NCBI RefSeq assembly: GCF_002100145.1
Contig: NZ_JXQD01000009.1
Coordinates: 1-64,000, forward strand
Source: Vibrio sp. qd031
GTDB taxonomy: Bacteria > Pseudomonadota > Gammaproteobacteria > Enterobacterales > Vibrionaceae
Length of the DNA: 64,000 nt
Reading direction: 5' to 3'
Part shown: positions 1 to 11,296 of the stretch, in pieces
Numbering within the stretch: the first letter of the stretch is position 1
Layout of the letters: each line of letters starts with the position of its first letter
Position numbers and translations under genes: made by a program
Notes under the pieces: generated by a model
What the model saw: only the letters and a program-made list of their open reading frames with translations
Told to the model about the DNA's origin: nothing
Database searches by the model: none

Positions 1-140
1 ATTGGTCACTCAGTTCATTGAAATCAAGTTGATTCCGAGGAATCTATTTTGATTATCATCAACGAGTGCCCACACAGATTGATAGGTTTATATTGTTAAA
101 GAGCGTTGTTCTTTCGAACGCCACTGAGGTCTCCCTCGAA
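1..140 (-). promoter_or_regulatory. rRNA operon leader with boxA antiterminator
   Basis: Read on the minus strand, this is the transcribed leader that precedes a 16S rRNA gene. It holds a boxA-like element (CGCTCTTTAACA, plus coordinates 94-105), followed by the typical AATCTGTGTGGGCACTCG stretch found in gammaproteobacterial rrn leaders. Two promoters lie just upstream (151-326). The 16S gene itself is not in the window; it should start shortly beyond the left edge. BoxA recruits the Nus antitermination complex. The assignment to a 16S leader rather than an internal spacer rests on the two promoters. Confidence 0.85.
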
Positions 141-150
141 GTGGACGGCC

Positions 151-178
151 ATTCTAGCGATTTGAGTCTCAGTGTCAA
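151..178 (-). promoter_or_regulatory. rrn promoter P2
   Basis: On the minus strand there is a perfect -35 TTGACA (plus 173-178), a 16-nt spacer and a -10 TAGAAT (plus 151-156), followed by GGCC. It reads into the boxA leader. Position and quality match the P2 promoter of an rRNA operon. Confidence 0.8.
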
Positions 179-298
179 ACACTTTTTTGCTTTTTATTTC
201 GAAGCGTATTTTCGAATCGAAATTGTGCAAATGACTCAGCCACTTGGCCTACTGATGCGGCTGAAGCGTTGTGCGCTCTACCGTGTCAGTGAGGCGGC

Positions 299-326
299 AT
301 TATAGAGATCCGAATCACATTGGCAA
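299..326 (-). promoter_or_regulatory. rrn promoter P1
   Basis: On the minus strand, -35 TTGCCA (plus 321-326), a 16-nt spacer and a perfect -10 TATAAT (plus 299-304) are followed by a GC-rich discriminator GCCGCC, as expected for a stringently controlled, ppGpp-sensitive rrn P1. It lies about 150 bp upstream of P2. The interval 327-400 up to the hemG stop shows no gene. Confidence 0.75.
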
Positions 327-400
327 GTGTTTTTTGAAAGAAAAACGCAACTTTCTACTGTTTGAATAAAAGTTGGCCAAAACTCATCAAAAGTGACGCT

Positions 401-934
401 TTACTCACCTAATTGTTTAACATTTTGGGCAAATAGCCTCACTTTTTCCCAGTTGGTGTATTCCACTTCTTTTGTCGTATCCGTTTCACCGCCTGTCATT
501 GACATGATGAATCGAATCATAAATCGGTCAAACAGGTTATAACGAGGATAATAGAGCGCGCCGGCAAATACACCAATCAATGTAGGTGTCCAAGGTGACT
601 TCTTAAGGAAGGTCTTTATATAGGCGCTGCCTTCTGGCGTATCCTTTCCCTGGTCTTCTTTGCGTGCGGTAAGATTGACACAGAAAAAAGCGGTATTCGC
701 GTTTTCTAGCTGTGACTGATGTTGCTCTATAAATTGATAGAGCTTTTTATTGAGGTGCCCATATCGAATTGAGGCGCCTATGACGACTTTGTCATACTGA
801 GAGAGATCAACAGTGCCAGCCTGGTGGATATCCATGGTCTCACATTCATGCCCATCCAACTTACTCTCTATATAAGAGAGAATCTTCTTGGTTTGCCCTT
901 CTCGGGTAGAATGCAATAAAAGGGTTTTACTCAC
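401..934 (-). CDS. hemG: Protoporphyrinogen IX dehydrogenase (menaquinone), HemG
   Basis: 177 aa flavodoxin-fold protein that oxidises protoporphyrinogen IX to protoporphyrin IX in heme synthesis, passing electrons to quinones at the inner face of the cytoplasmic membrane. The FMN phosphate-binding loop is visible at the N-terminus (HSTREGQTKKI, about residues 8-18), and length matches E. coli HemG (181 aa). The start is a GTG with AAGGA (plus 941-945) six bases upstream. It lies directly upstream of the rrn operon on the same strand and 63 bp after trkH, an arrangement common in vibrios. The family is known; the role is by homology. Confidence 0.93.
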   Translation of the reverse strand: MSKTLLLHSTREGQTKKILSYIESKLDGHECETMDIHQAGTVDLSQYDKVVIGASIRYGHLNKKLYQFIEQHQSQLENANTAFFCVNLTARKEDQGKDTPEGSAYIKTFLKKSPWTPTLIGVFAGALYYPRYNLFDRFMIRFIMSMTGGETDTTKEVEYTNWEKVRLFAQNVKQLGE

Positions 935-997
935 GGGATATCCTTATTAGGTGTCGGTGCGCTACTGTAAGCAATTACACACAAAAACAAAGCGAGG

Positions 998-2455
998 CTA
1001 GTTTCGCCAAAATGTTGGGGTAAAGAGTATCAACAAAGTGAAGATCTCTAGTCGACCGAAAAGCATACTGATCACCAGTATCCATTTAGCCGCATTGTCG
1101 ATATCCCCATAATGCAAAGCCACGTCACCAAGACCTGGCCCTAAATTATTCAGCGTCGATGCGACCGCTGAGAACGCCGTTAGCTCATCCATACCTGTCG
1201 CAATGAGCGCGAGCATACACAATACAAACACCAACGCGTACGCGGAGAAAAACCCCCATACAGCATCTATAACTTTAGAAGATAGCGCTTTGCCTCCCAC
1301 TTTGATGGTGTATACCGCTCTAGGGTGAATCAATCGCTTGACCTCACGCGCCCCTTGTAAGGTCAGCAACAAAATACGAATCACCTTCATGCCACCTCCA
1401 GTCGAGCCAGCACAGCCTCCAATAAAGGCTGAAAACAGCAATAACACGGGCAAAAATAGTGGCCAGTCAGCAAATCCTGTAGTGGTAAAGCCTGCGGTGG
1501 TTGATATCGAGACACTTTGAAAAAGTGCTTGGTCAAATGCATCGTAATATGAATCGTAAGTATGGTGGTTAAGCAAAATTAGGAAGCAAACACTAAACAG
1601 GGCTACTTGAATTACAATGAAAGCTCTAAACTCTGGATCTTTCACGTAGTACTTAGGATGAACACCCCCCGATGCAAACACAGCAAAGTGCAATGAGTAG
1701 TTCACTGCAGAAATGAGTAAGAACACCACTGTAATCATGTTAATAGCGTAACTGTCAAAATAGGCCATGCTGGCATCGTGTGTAGAAAAGCCGCCAATCG
1801 CAATGGTCGAAAAACTATGACAAATCGCGTCAAATGCAGACATCCCCGCCGTCCAAAAGGCCGCTGCACAGGCAATAGTTAAGGTTAGATAGATATACCA
1901 AAGTGCCTTAGCGGTTTCTGCTATTCGAGGCGTCATCTTAGAATCTTTAACCGGGCCAGGAATTTCGGCTCGGTACAGCTGCATGCCACCGATTCCTAAT
2001 ACGGGTAATATAGCAACGGCCAGTACAATGATCCCCATACCACCGAACCATTGCAGTAACTGACGATAGAATAGAATGGCTTTAGGGAGGTCATCTAAGC
2101 CAACAATGACTGTAGCCCCTGTTGTCGTTAATGCCGAGAACGATTCAAAAAAAGCATTGGCGACAGAAAAATTGGTTTTATCTAATAACAAAAACGGCAA
2201 TGCACCCGCGCTGCCCAGTACCGTCCAAAATAGTACGACTATCAAAAATCCATCGCGTGCTTTAAGCTCGTGTCTATAACGACGGTTTGGAAACCAGCAA
2301 AAAAAACCTGCGACCAGCAAGGTAAAGAAAGTGCCCACAAAAGGAACACCAGCACCATCACGATAGATCAGCGCCACGAGCGCAGGTGCGAGCATGGTAA
2401 AGCTGAACAGTGCTAAAAGAAGACCGACAATGCGGATAATAGAACGAAACTGCAT
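998..2455 (-). CDS. trkH: Trk system potassium uptake protein TrkH
   Basis: Inner-membrane potassium channel/transporter, 485 aa, of the superfamily of K+ transporters with four membrane-pore-membrane repeats. The four filter segments are visible in order: ALTTTGATV, STIAIGGFST, STTAGFTTTG and STLNNLGPGLGD. The C-terminus ends in the family's LFTPTFWR signature. I chose the ATG at 2455 because the protein then starts MQFRSIIRIVGLLL, like characterised TrkH proteins. An upstream GTG at 2500 with an AAGGAA just before it would add 15 residues and overlap yigZ. TrkH normally works with the NAD-binding TrkA; here trkA lies about 60 kb away next to a second trkH. Confidence 0.93.
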   Translation of the reverse strand: MQFRSIIRIVGLLLALFSFTMLAPALVALIYRDGAGVPFVGTFFTLLVAGFFCWFPNRRYRHELKARDGFLIVVLFWTVLGSAGALPFLLLDKTNFSVANAFFESFSALTTTGATVIVGLDDLPKAILFYRQLLQWFGGMGIIVLAVAILPVLGIGGMQLYRAEIPGPVKDSKMTPRIAETAKALWYIYLTLTIACAAAFWTAGMSAFDAICHSFSTIAIGGFSTHDASMAYFDSYAINMITVVFLLISAVNYSLHFAVFASGGVHPKYYVKDPEFRAFIVIQVALFSVCFLILLNHHTYDSYYDAFDQALFQSVSISTTAGFTTTGFADWPLFLPVLLLFSAFIGGCAGSTGGGMKVIRILLLTLQGAREVKRLIHPRAVYTIKVGGKALSSKVIDAVWGFFSAYALVFVLCMLALIATGMDELTAFSAVASTLNNLGPGLGDVALHYGDIDNAAKWILVISMLFGRLEIFTLLILFTPTFWRN

Positions 2456-2480
2456 TAGATAATTATACGGCAGAAGCTGA

Positions 2481-3116
2481 TTAACTCGCTTCTGCGTCAC
2501 TTTCCTTAGTAATCAGGGCTTTCGCTCCCGTTTTATTGATCACAGCTTGCACAAAGTTGGCTTCGTTCAAACACTCAATCTCTACCGTTAACCTCACACT
2601 TGTCACATATTCACTGGCAAACTCTGTCGCCCCGAACTGTTGCATCAGGTTTTGGATAAGGCTCAATAAGCTGTAGTCTACCTCTATGGTCAATAAGGTG
2701 GTGATTTTTTTCTCAATTGTTTGAACAAGCTTTAACGCTTGCTGCACTCCACCCCCATAGGCTTTAACCAACCCGCCTGTTCCAAGCTTAATTCCACCGG
2801 AATAGCGCGTAACCACGGCACTGATCTCACCAATATGACTTCCAGAAAGCTGTGCCAATATTGGTTTCCCTGCGGTCCCTGATGGCTCTCCATCATCCGA
2901 GAACCCCCACAACATAGAATCGGTGGGCCTGCCCGCGACAAACCCCCAGCAATTATGCCGCGCACTCGAATGCTGCTGTTTCACACTCTGAATAAACGCC
3001 TTAGCTGCATTTATAGATGGCGTGTGCGCCAACTGAGTAATGAAGACACTTTTTTTAATTTCTTCTTCAAACACCGTGGAGTCGTTTGGGATCAGGTATG
3101 GCTGATGGGATGGCAT
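2481..3116 (-). CDS. yigZ: IMPACT/YigZ family protein
   Basis: 211 aa protein of the UPF0029/IMPACT family. Conserved blocks seen: RHNCWGFVAGR, GEPSGTAGKPILAQL and the glycine-rich TRYSGGIKLGTGGLVKAYGG. The C-terminal ~70 residues form the small second domain of bacterial YigZ. The biochemical function in bacteria is unsettled; eukaryotic IMPACT proteins regulate translation by binding GCN1. It ends 25 bp upstream of the trkH start and is likely cotranscribed with trkH and hemG, as in enterobacteria where yigZ lies between pepQ/fadB and trkH. Confidence 0.88.
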   Translation of the reverse strand: MPSHQPYLIPNDSTVFEEEIKKSVFITQLAHTPSINAAKAFIQSVKQQHSSARHNCWGFVAGRPTDSMLWGFSDDGEPSGTAGKPILAQLSGSHIGEISAVVTRYSGGIKLGTGGLVKAYGGGVQQALKLVQTIEKKITTLLTIEVDYSLLSLIQNLMQQFGATEFASEYVTSVRLTVEIECLNEANFVQAVINKTGAKALITKESDAEAS

Positions 3117-3271
3117 GACCGAGTTTTAGGTTATTTATATCAAACAAAACCGAAGTGTATCACGACCTACTTTTAAGTCTAAGACTACCATTAGGGTGTG
3201 TTTTCCCACACAATGTTAAACAGTTGTTTAAAAAATGTATTGAAGTTTATTTTTGAAACGGTCAAACTGGC

Positions 3272-3286
3272 ACTGGTCTAACCAGA
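3272..3286. promoter_or_regulatory. FadR-like operator upstream of fadBA
   Basis: The sequence ACTGGTCTAACCAGA is a near-palindrome around a central T, with half-sites CTGGTC and AACCAG. It differs by one base in the core from the known FadR operator pattern CTGGTCNGACCAG. It sits about 105 bp upstream of the fadB start, in the yigZ-fadB gap (3117-3392), next to an AT-rich segment that could carry the promoter. FadR represses fad genes until long-chain acyl-CoA releases it. Inference from motif and position. Confidence 0.65.
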
Positions 3287-3392
3287 ATAGATATTAAATT
3301 GTTTTTGGGTTTACTAACCTGAGTGCAGCATAACGTTAGGCCCTCTGTACAACACTACATCGACGCTAATCAGCGTGTTATGGAGAACAACA

Positions 3393-6754
<3,362 letters not shown>

Positions 6755-6782
6755 CACTGCACTCACTGCTTAGTCATTTCCC

Positions 6783-6810
6783 AATAGCGGCTTTATGCCG
6801 CTATTTTTTT
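6783..6810 (+). terminator. Rho-independent terminator of fadBA
   Basis: Nine-base-pair perfect stem AATAGCGGC / GCCGCTATT with a TTTAT loop, followed by a run of T. It lies 29 bp after the fadA stop. Confidence 0.9.
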
Positions 6811-6940
6811 CATTCCGTTTGGTCTAGTGTCTTAAAATGCAAAAAACGCATGAATTTAATGACAAAGTTTCATTATTTTCATTTAAGTTTTAGGTCTACA
6901 CTATCTACATACGCTTACGAACCCTCTTCTGGAGACTTTT

Positions 6941-7921
6941 ATGTTTAATGCACTCGTTCTAAATCAACAAGATAAACGCACTATCGCCAGCATCGAGCAA
7001 CTTGATGACTCACAACTGCCTGACGGTGAGGTTGTGGTACAGGTGGATTATTCATCATTGAATTATAAAGACGGCCTGGCGATCACCGGTAAAGGTAAAA
7101 TCATTCGCAACTTTCCTATGGTACCTGGGATAGATCTTGCTGGCAGCGTGATCAGCAGCAGTGACTCACGCTACACCCAGGGGGACAAAGTTGTCTTAAC
7201 CGGTTGGGGCGTCGGTGAAAATCATTGGGGCGGTATGGCTGAGCGCGCTTCGCTTAAAGCCGACTGGTTGGTTCCACAACCACAAGGGTTAGATGCCAAG
7301 CAAGCGATGATGATAGGCACTGCAGGCTTTACCGCGATGTTATGCGTGCAAGCATTGATTGATGGCGGTGTTAAGCCTGAAGACGGTGAAATCCTAGTAA
7401 CGGGCGCCAGTGGTGGTGTGGGTTCAGTGTCAGTCACCCTATTGGCCGAACTGGGTTACAAAGTCGCGGCAGTAACAGGTCGATTGGAACAAAATGGGCC
7501 ATTGTTAGAAAAACTAGGCGCAAGTCGAGTCATTGAGCGCAGCGAATTTGAAGAGCCAGCGCGTCCACTTGAAAAACAAGTATGGGCAGGCGCAATTGAT
7601 ACTGTCGGCAGCAAAATACTGGCGAAGGTTCTAGCGCAAATGGACTACAACAGTACGGTCGCTGCGTGTGGCTTAGCGGGAGGGTTTGATCTCCCGACAA
7701 CGGTAATGCCGTTTATTTTGCGCAACGTGCGCCTGCAAGGCGTCGACTCGGTAAACTGCCCACAGCAGAGACGCGTTCAAGCTTGGGAGAGCCTTGCTAA
7801 GCTGCTGCCGCAAAGTTACTACCAACAAGCCTGTACTGAGATTGAACTTGAGCATGCACCACAGTTTGCTGAGTCCATCACTAATGGCGAAGTCACCGGT
7901 CGAGTCGTCATTAAGCTATAG
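6941..7921 (+). CDS. acuI: Acrylyl-CoA reductase AcuI/YhdH (MDR superfamily)
   Basis: 326 aa medium-chain dehydrogenase/reductase of the zinc-free YhdH/AcuI branch. It reduces the toxic electrophile acryloyl-CoA to propionyl-CoA using NADPH. The N-terminal GroES-like part carries SLNYKDGLAITGKG and PGIDLAGSV; the Rossmann part carries the nucleotide-binding loop GASGGVGSV near residue 155. Length fits E. coli YhdH (324 aa). GGAG lies eight bases before the ATG. It stands alone, downstream of the fadBA terminator and convergent with a LysR gene. Substrate assignment rests on family membership. Confidence 0.88.
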   Translation: MFNALVLNQQDKRTIASIEQLDDSQLPDGEVVVQVDYSSLNYKDGLAITGKGKIIRNFPMVPGIDLAGSVISSSDSRYTQGDKVVLTGWGVGENHWGGMAERASLKADWLVPQPQGLDAKQAMMIGTAGFTAMLCVQALIDGGVKPEDGEILVTGASGGVGSVSVTLLAELGYKVAAVTGRLEQNGPLLEKLGASRVIERSEFEEPARPLEKQVWAGAIDTVGSKILAKVLAQMDYNSTVAACGLAGGFDLPTTVMPFILRNVRLQGVDSVNCPQQRRVQAWESLAKLLPQSYYQQACTEIELEHAPQFAESITNGEVTGRVVIKL

Positions 7922-8013
7922 CCACTAAGCTATAGTCGCTATGCTGTTGAGTACTCCCGTAACTAAGTACACAGACAGTTAAATACTCAAGCCGCACCAG
8001 TACACTAGCTGTA

Positions 8014-8057
8014 TACCAATCTAACCAGAGCGCTTAATCCAGTGCTCTGGTTGGTAT
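8014..8057. terminator. Possible shared terminator of acuI and the LysR gene
   Basis: A strong hairpin, AACCAGAGC (8023-8031) pairing with GCTCTGGTT (8044-8052), can be extended by ATACC/GGTAT outside. It lies between the convergent ends of acuI and the LysR gene and reaches the latter's stop. There is no clear T run on either side, so termination is only suggested. Confidence 0.4.
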
Positions 8058-8998
8058 TATTCCAACCCCATATCATCGATACGCTTGGCAATTAGCCGGC
8101 CGCATTCTTCTTTCACAATTGATCGTAGCCACTCTTGAGCGGGTGCATTATCACATCGCGTATGCCAAATCATTGAGTAGTCAAACGCCGTAAACCTAAA
8201 AGGTAATGGCTTAACCACCAAGTCATAGCGCTGCGCCACCAAGTACGCAAGGTCGGCAGGCACCGTCATAATAAGGGGCAACTGTTCAATCACCGACAGC
8301 GCCGACTCTAAATGGTAGGCTCGCAGCACTAATTTTGGTTTCTCTTTCCCAGAAAGAGCCTCATCAATCAACGCTTTAACTCCATCACTAATGGCAATCA
8401 TCGCTTGCGGATAGCTCAGGTAGTCCTCTATTGTCATATCGCGCTGTGCGATTGGATGACGTTTCGACACCATGCACAGTACACCCACTCGGCCTAGTAC
8501 CTCACGACGTAAAGGCTCGACGGGCCCAATAGGCCGACAAATGGCCAAATCGGCGCCTTCGGTCGTCAACTGCTCTAAAATACGATCGTGTTGCAAGGGC
8601 AAAAAGTTAAAAGAGACTTTTGGCGCCTCTTGATACAACCTCGGCAGCGCAAACGGCAAAATGGTTTGCATTGCGTAATCGGTGGTCGCTATAGTGAACG
8701 TTTGCTGGCATTGACTGGGGTCAAACTCTTCTGGAGACAAGAGACTGCGTAATGATTCAAGCGGTGTGCCTAACGCATCGTTCACTTGAAGCGCTTTTTG
8801 CGTTGGGATCAGCTTTTGACCTTGTCGAGTAAACAAAGGGTCATTAAGCAACACGCGCATGCGCCCAAGAACGCGACTCATTGCTGACTGACTCAAATTT
8901 AGCCGCGCGGCGGCCTTACTGACACTGCACTCTTCAATCAGTACCCGTAAAGCCACCAGCAAATTTAGGTCTCTGCGATATATCTCTTCTAGCTCCAT
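8057..8998 (-). CDS. LysR-family transcriptional regulator
   Basis: 313 aa with an N-terminal winged helix-turn-helix (residues ~8-65; recognition-helix part LNLSQSAMSRVLGRMR) and a C-terminal periplasmic-binding-like effector domain beginning near QTFTIATTDYAMQT. The ATG at 8998 is chosen because the protein then begins MELEEIYRRDLNLLVALR, the usual LysR start; 54 further codons upstream look like non-coding sequence. Its target is not evident. The convergent neighbour is acuI and the divergent one tusA; a long interrupted palindrome lies about 200 bp upstream. I do not recognise the specific subfamily. Confidence 0.88.
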   Translation of the reverse strand: MELEEIYRRDLNLLVALRVLIEECSVSKAAARLNLSQSAMSRVLGRMRVLLNDPLFTRQGQKLIPTQKALQVNDALGTPLESLRSLLSPEEFDPSQCQQTFTIATTDYAMQTILPFALPRLYQEAPKVSFNFLPLQHDRILEQLTTEGADLAICRPIGPVEPLRREVLGRVGVLCMVSKRHPIAQRDMTIEDYLSYPQAMIAISDGVKALIDEALSGKEKPKLVLRAYHLESALSVIEQLPLIMTVPADLAYLVAQRYDLVVKPLPFRFTAFDYSMIWHTRCDNAPAQEWLRSIVKEECGRLIAKRIDDMGLE

Positions 8999-9192
8999 TG
9001 GATGCTCTTGCTGATAAAATCTAGAGCTATTGTAATCGGAAATAACGCTCGTCTTGCACCTAAGCACGAATTTTAGGCAAAAAAAATCCCGCATATACAG
9101 CGGGGAAGCCCAAGAAAACTGGGAGATAGTGTCGGAATGACAGTATAAGTAACACGCCAACGAACAGTCATATTGGGATAGACGCTCGTTGA

Positions 9193-9240
9193 TTTTACTT
9201 CTTATACAATATTTATCGTTTTGATAAATAAGAAGTAAAT
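9193..9240. repeat. Interrupted palindrome in the LysR-tusA gap
   Basis: Outer arms TTTACTTCTTA (9194-9204) and TAAGAAGTAAA (9229-9239) are perfectly complementary. Inner arms ATTTATC (9211-9217) and GATAAAT (9223-9229) are also complementary around GTTTT. Six unpaired bases interrupt the left side only. The rest of the 450-bp gap (8999-9451) is AT-rich and holds no gene I can support; it must carry the promoters of the LysR gene and tusA. The palindrome could be a regulator site or an RNA structure. Confidence 0.6.
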
Positions 9241-9451
9241 ACCAAGTTGTTACCCATTTGTTAACCTTAAGTTAAAATTAAATTTAACCCCTTTTTTAGG
9301 ATTTGCCAAGTAACTATTGAATATTTTTTACACGAATGTATTATCTGCGCGTTCGCTCACAGTCCGAGTTTTTACTCGATTTTAACCGTAAAGAGCGACC
9401 CTTCAGGCTAATCACAGCCTCGTGACCGTGACCAGTAAGTGAGAAATTATC

Positions 9452-9700
9452 ATGTCTTTTGATGCACAACACATCGATCGAATTTTGGAAGCCGAAGGAT
9501 TGCGCTGCCCTGAGCCAGTAATGATGGTTCGTAAAACCATTAGGAAGATGGAAGTGGGTGAAACATTGCTAGTAAAAGCCGATGACCCTTCAACCGTCAG
9601 AGACATCCCGAGCTTCTGTCGATTTATGGATCATCAGTTAGTGGCAGAGCAAACCGCATCCAGCCCTTTTGAGTTTGTGATCAAAAAAGGCATCAGTTAG
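9452..9700 (+). CDS. tusA: Sulfur carrier protein TusA
   Basis: 82 aa cytoplasmic sulfur-relay protein (SirA/YhhP family). It accepts sulfur from IscS as a cysteine persulfide and hands it to TusBCD for 2-thiouridine synthesis in tRNA. The signature CPxP motif is visible as LRCPEPVM, with the persulfide-forming cysteine near residue 19. Length matches E. coli TusA (81 aa). It stands alone on the plus strand, with a long upstream gap; an imperfect AAGTGAG lies before the ATG. Confidence 0.94.
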   Translation: MSFDAQHIDRILEAEGLRCPEPVMMVRKTIRKMEVGETLLVKADDPSTVRDIPSFCRFMDHQLVAEQTASSPFEFVIKKGIS

Positions 9701-9716
9701 CCCTCATGCAGCGTCA

Positions 9717-9742
9717 TTGGGGGAAGCCATACCCTCCCCCAA
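9717..9742. terminator. Stem-loop after tusA, possible terminator
   Basis: TTGGGGGA pairs with TCCCCCAA around a 10-base loop, 16 bp after the tusA stop. It lacks a T run on the plus strand, so it may be only a stable hairpin protecting the tusA mRNA. Confidence 0.35.
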
Positions 9743-9830
9743 AAGCCATCGTTAAACGATACGGCAACACTTACTCCGCACACCTTCGTGTGTCATTTCC
9801 GTTAGTCGCCACCAAAGCTTCCATTGCAAT

Positions 9831-10067
9831 CTACTTAACGACGCGATTGTCGAGCTGTTTGCGGATTTTTAGGAGCTCTTTACGCATTGGGATAATGTAT
9901 TGAACACGGATCCAGGATTCGGCACACAATCCCGTCATCACAATGGCACCGACAACCATCGGCAACCACATATCCGTGATCACCATACCGATCAGATTCA
10001 GCGCTAATGCGAAGGTAAACAAGTACGCCTGACTTTGCGGCGTAATGCCCATATAACGTGTGAACAT
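9831..10067 (-). CDS. Small inner-membrane protein, unknown function
   Basis: 78 aa. Residues ~14-31 and ~33-50 are hydrophobic enough for two membrane helices, followed by a basic C-terminal tail with KELLKIRKQLDNR. I do not recognise the family. The gene is well supported as coding: AGAGGG stands seven bases before the ATG, and it is a single open frame transcribed divergently from glyQ. No signal peptide cleavage site is obvious. The gap between it and glyQ (10068-10361) contains no other gene I can support. Confidence 0.7.
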   Translation of the reverse strand: MFTRYMGITPQSQAYLFTFALALNLIGMVITDMWLPMVVGAIVMTGLCAESWIRVQYIIPMRKELLKIRKQLDNRVVK

Positions 10068-10361
10068 AGTCTTGCCCTCTTTCTACCACTCCATTCCAAT
10101 GTGAACCTGAAATATGACAGTTTGATGTCAACAACTGTCTATTTAACCTCCTATTGATCGCGAATAATTTTACTTTTCGAACAAATTTACGCTGTGAGAT
10201 CCTCGATTGAGCCATAACAAGCTCCATTTTATGACTGCTCGAGTCTTTTTTTTCGCCTGGACCGAATTTCTCGCAAGTTAACGCTACATTGATCCCAGCA
10301 AACTGAGTATACTTGAACGTTATTTTGTTCACTTTGACTAAAGAATCGCGCGAACCTGACT

Positions 10362-11294
10362 ATGCAAAAATACGATATCAAAACCTTCCAGGGAATGATC
10401 CTCGCGCTGCAGGATTACTGGGCACAAAACGGCTGTACCATTGTACAACCGCTAGATATGGAAGTAGGTGCTGGCACCTCTCACCCAATGACATGTCTAC
10501 GTGCACTTGGCCCAGAGCCAATGTCTACGGCATACGTTCAACCTTCACGCCGTCCGACCGATGGTCGTTACGGTGAAAACCCGAACCGTCTGCAGCATTA
10601 CTATCAATTCCAAGTGGCATTAAAGCCCTCTCCAGATAATATTCAGGAGTTGTACCTTGGCTCACTAGAAGTTCTTGGTGTCGATCCACTGGTTCACGAT
10701 ATTCGTTTTGTTGAAGACAACTGGGAAAACCCAACGCTAGGTGCATGGGGTCTTGGCTGGGAAGTTTGGCTAAACGGTATGGAAGTGACTCAATTTACCT
10801 ATTTCCAGCAAGTTGGCGGACTTGAATGTAAGCCAGTTACCGGCGAGATCACTTACGGTATAGAACGTCTTGCAATGTATATCCAAGAAGTGGATTCAGT
10901 GTACGACCTAGTATGGAACGTGGCACCCGATGGCTCAAACGTGACCTACGGTGATATTTTCCACCAAAATGAAGTTGAGCAGTCTACTTACAACTTCGAG
11001 CACGCAGATGTTGATTTCCTTTTCACTTTCTTCGACCAGTGCGAAAAAGAGTGTACCGAGCTACTTGAGCTTGAGAAGCCACTTCCGCTTCCTGCATACG
11101 AGCGCATCCTTAAAGCTGGCCACGCATTCAACATCCTTGATGCGCGCAAAGCTATCTCTGTGACAGAGCGCCAACGTTACATCCTTCGCATCCGCAACCT
11201 GACTAAGTCTGTTGCCGAGGCGTACTACGCATCACGTGAAGCATTAGGCTTCCCAATGTGCCGTACCCAAGATGCAAAAAGCGAGGAGAAGTAA
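10362..11294 (+). CDS. glyQ: Glycine--tRNA ligase alpha subunit
   Basis: 310 aa catalytic subunit of the bacterial alpha2-beta2 glycyl-tRNA synthetase, a class II enzyme that charges tRNA-Gly. The start [20 protein letters not shown] and blocks such as [18 protein letters not shown] and [16 protein letters not shown] are typical of GlyQ. Length is close to E. coli GlyQ (303 aa). glyS begins 2 bp after the stop, with GAGGAGAAG acting as its ribosome binding site inside the end of glyQ, so the subunits are made from one message. Confidence 0.97.
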   Translation: MQKYDIKTFQGMILALQDYWAQNGCTIVQPLDMEVGAGTSHPMTCLRALGPEPMSTAYVQPSRRPTDGRYGENPNRLQHYYQFQVALKPSPDNIQELYLGSLEVLGVDPLVHDIRFVEDNWENPTLGAWGLGWEVWLNGMEVTQFTYFQQVGGLECKPVTGEITYGIERLAMYIQEVDSVYDLVWNVAPDGSNVTYGDIFHQNEVEQSTYNFEHADVDFLFTFFDQCEKECTELLELEKPLPLPAYERILKAGHAFNILDARKAISVTERQRYILRIRNLTKSVAEAYYASREALGFPMCRTQDAKSEEK

Positions 11295-11296
11295 TC

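Noticed and set aside
66..305. 79-aa open frame on the plus strand
   Set aside because: It lies wholly across the rRNA leader and its two promoters read from the minus strand; it has no ribosome site and an implausible composition.
9880..10332. 150-aa frame on the minus strand before glyQ
   Set aside because: It is an alternative frame over the 78-aa membrane protein, which has a clear ribosome site. The predicted product is rich in Cys and His with no recognisable domain.
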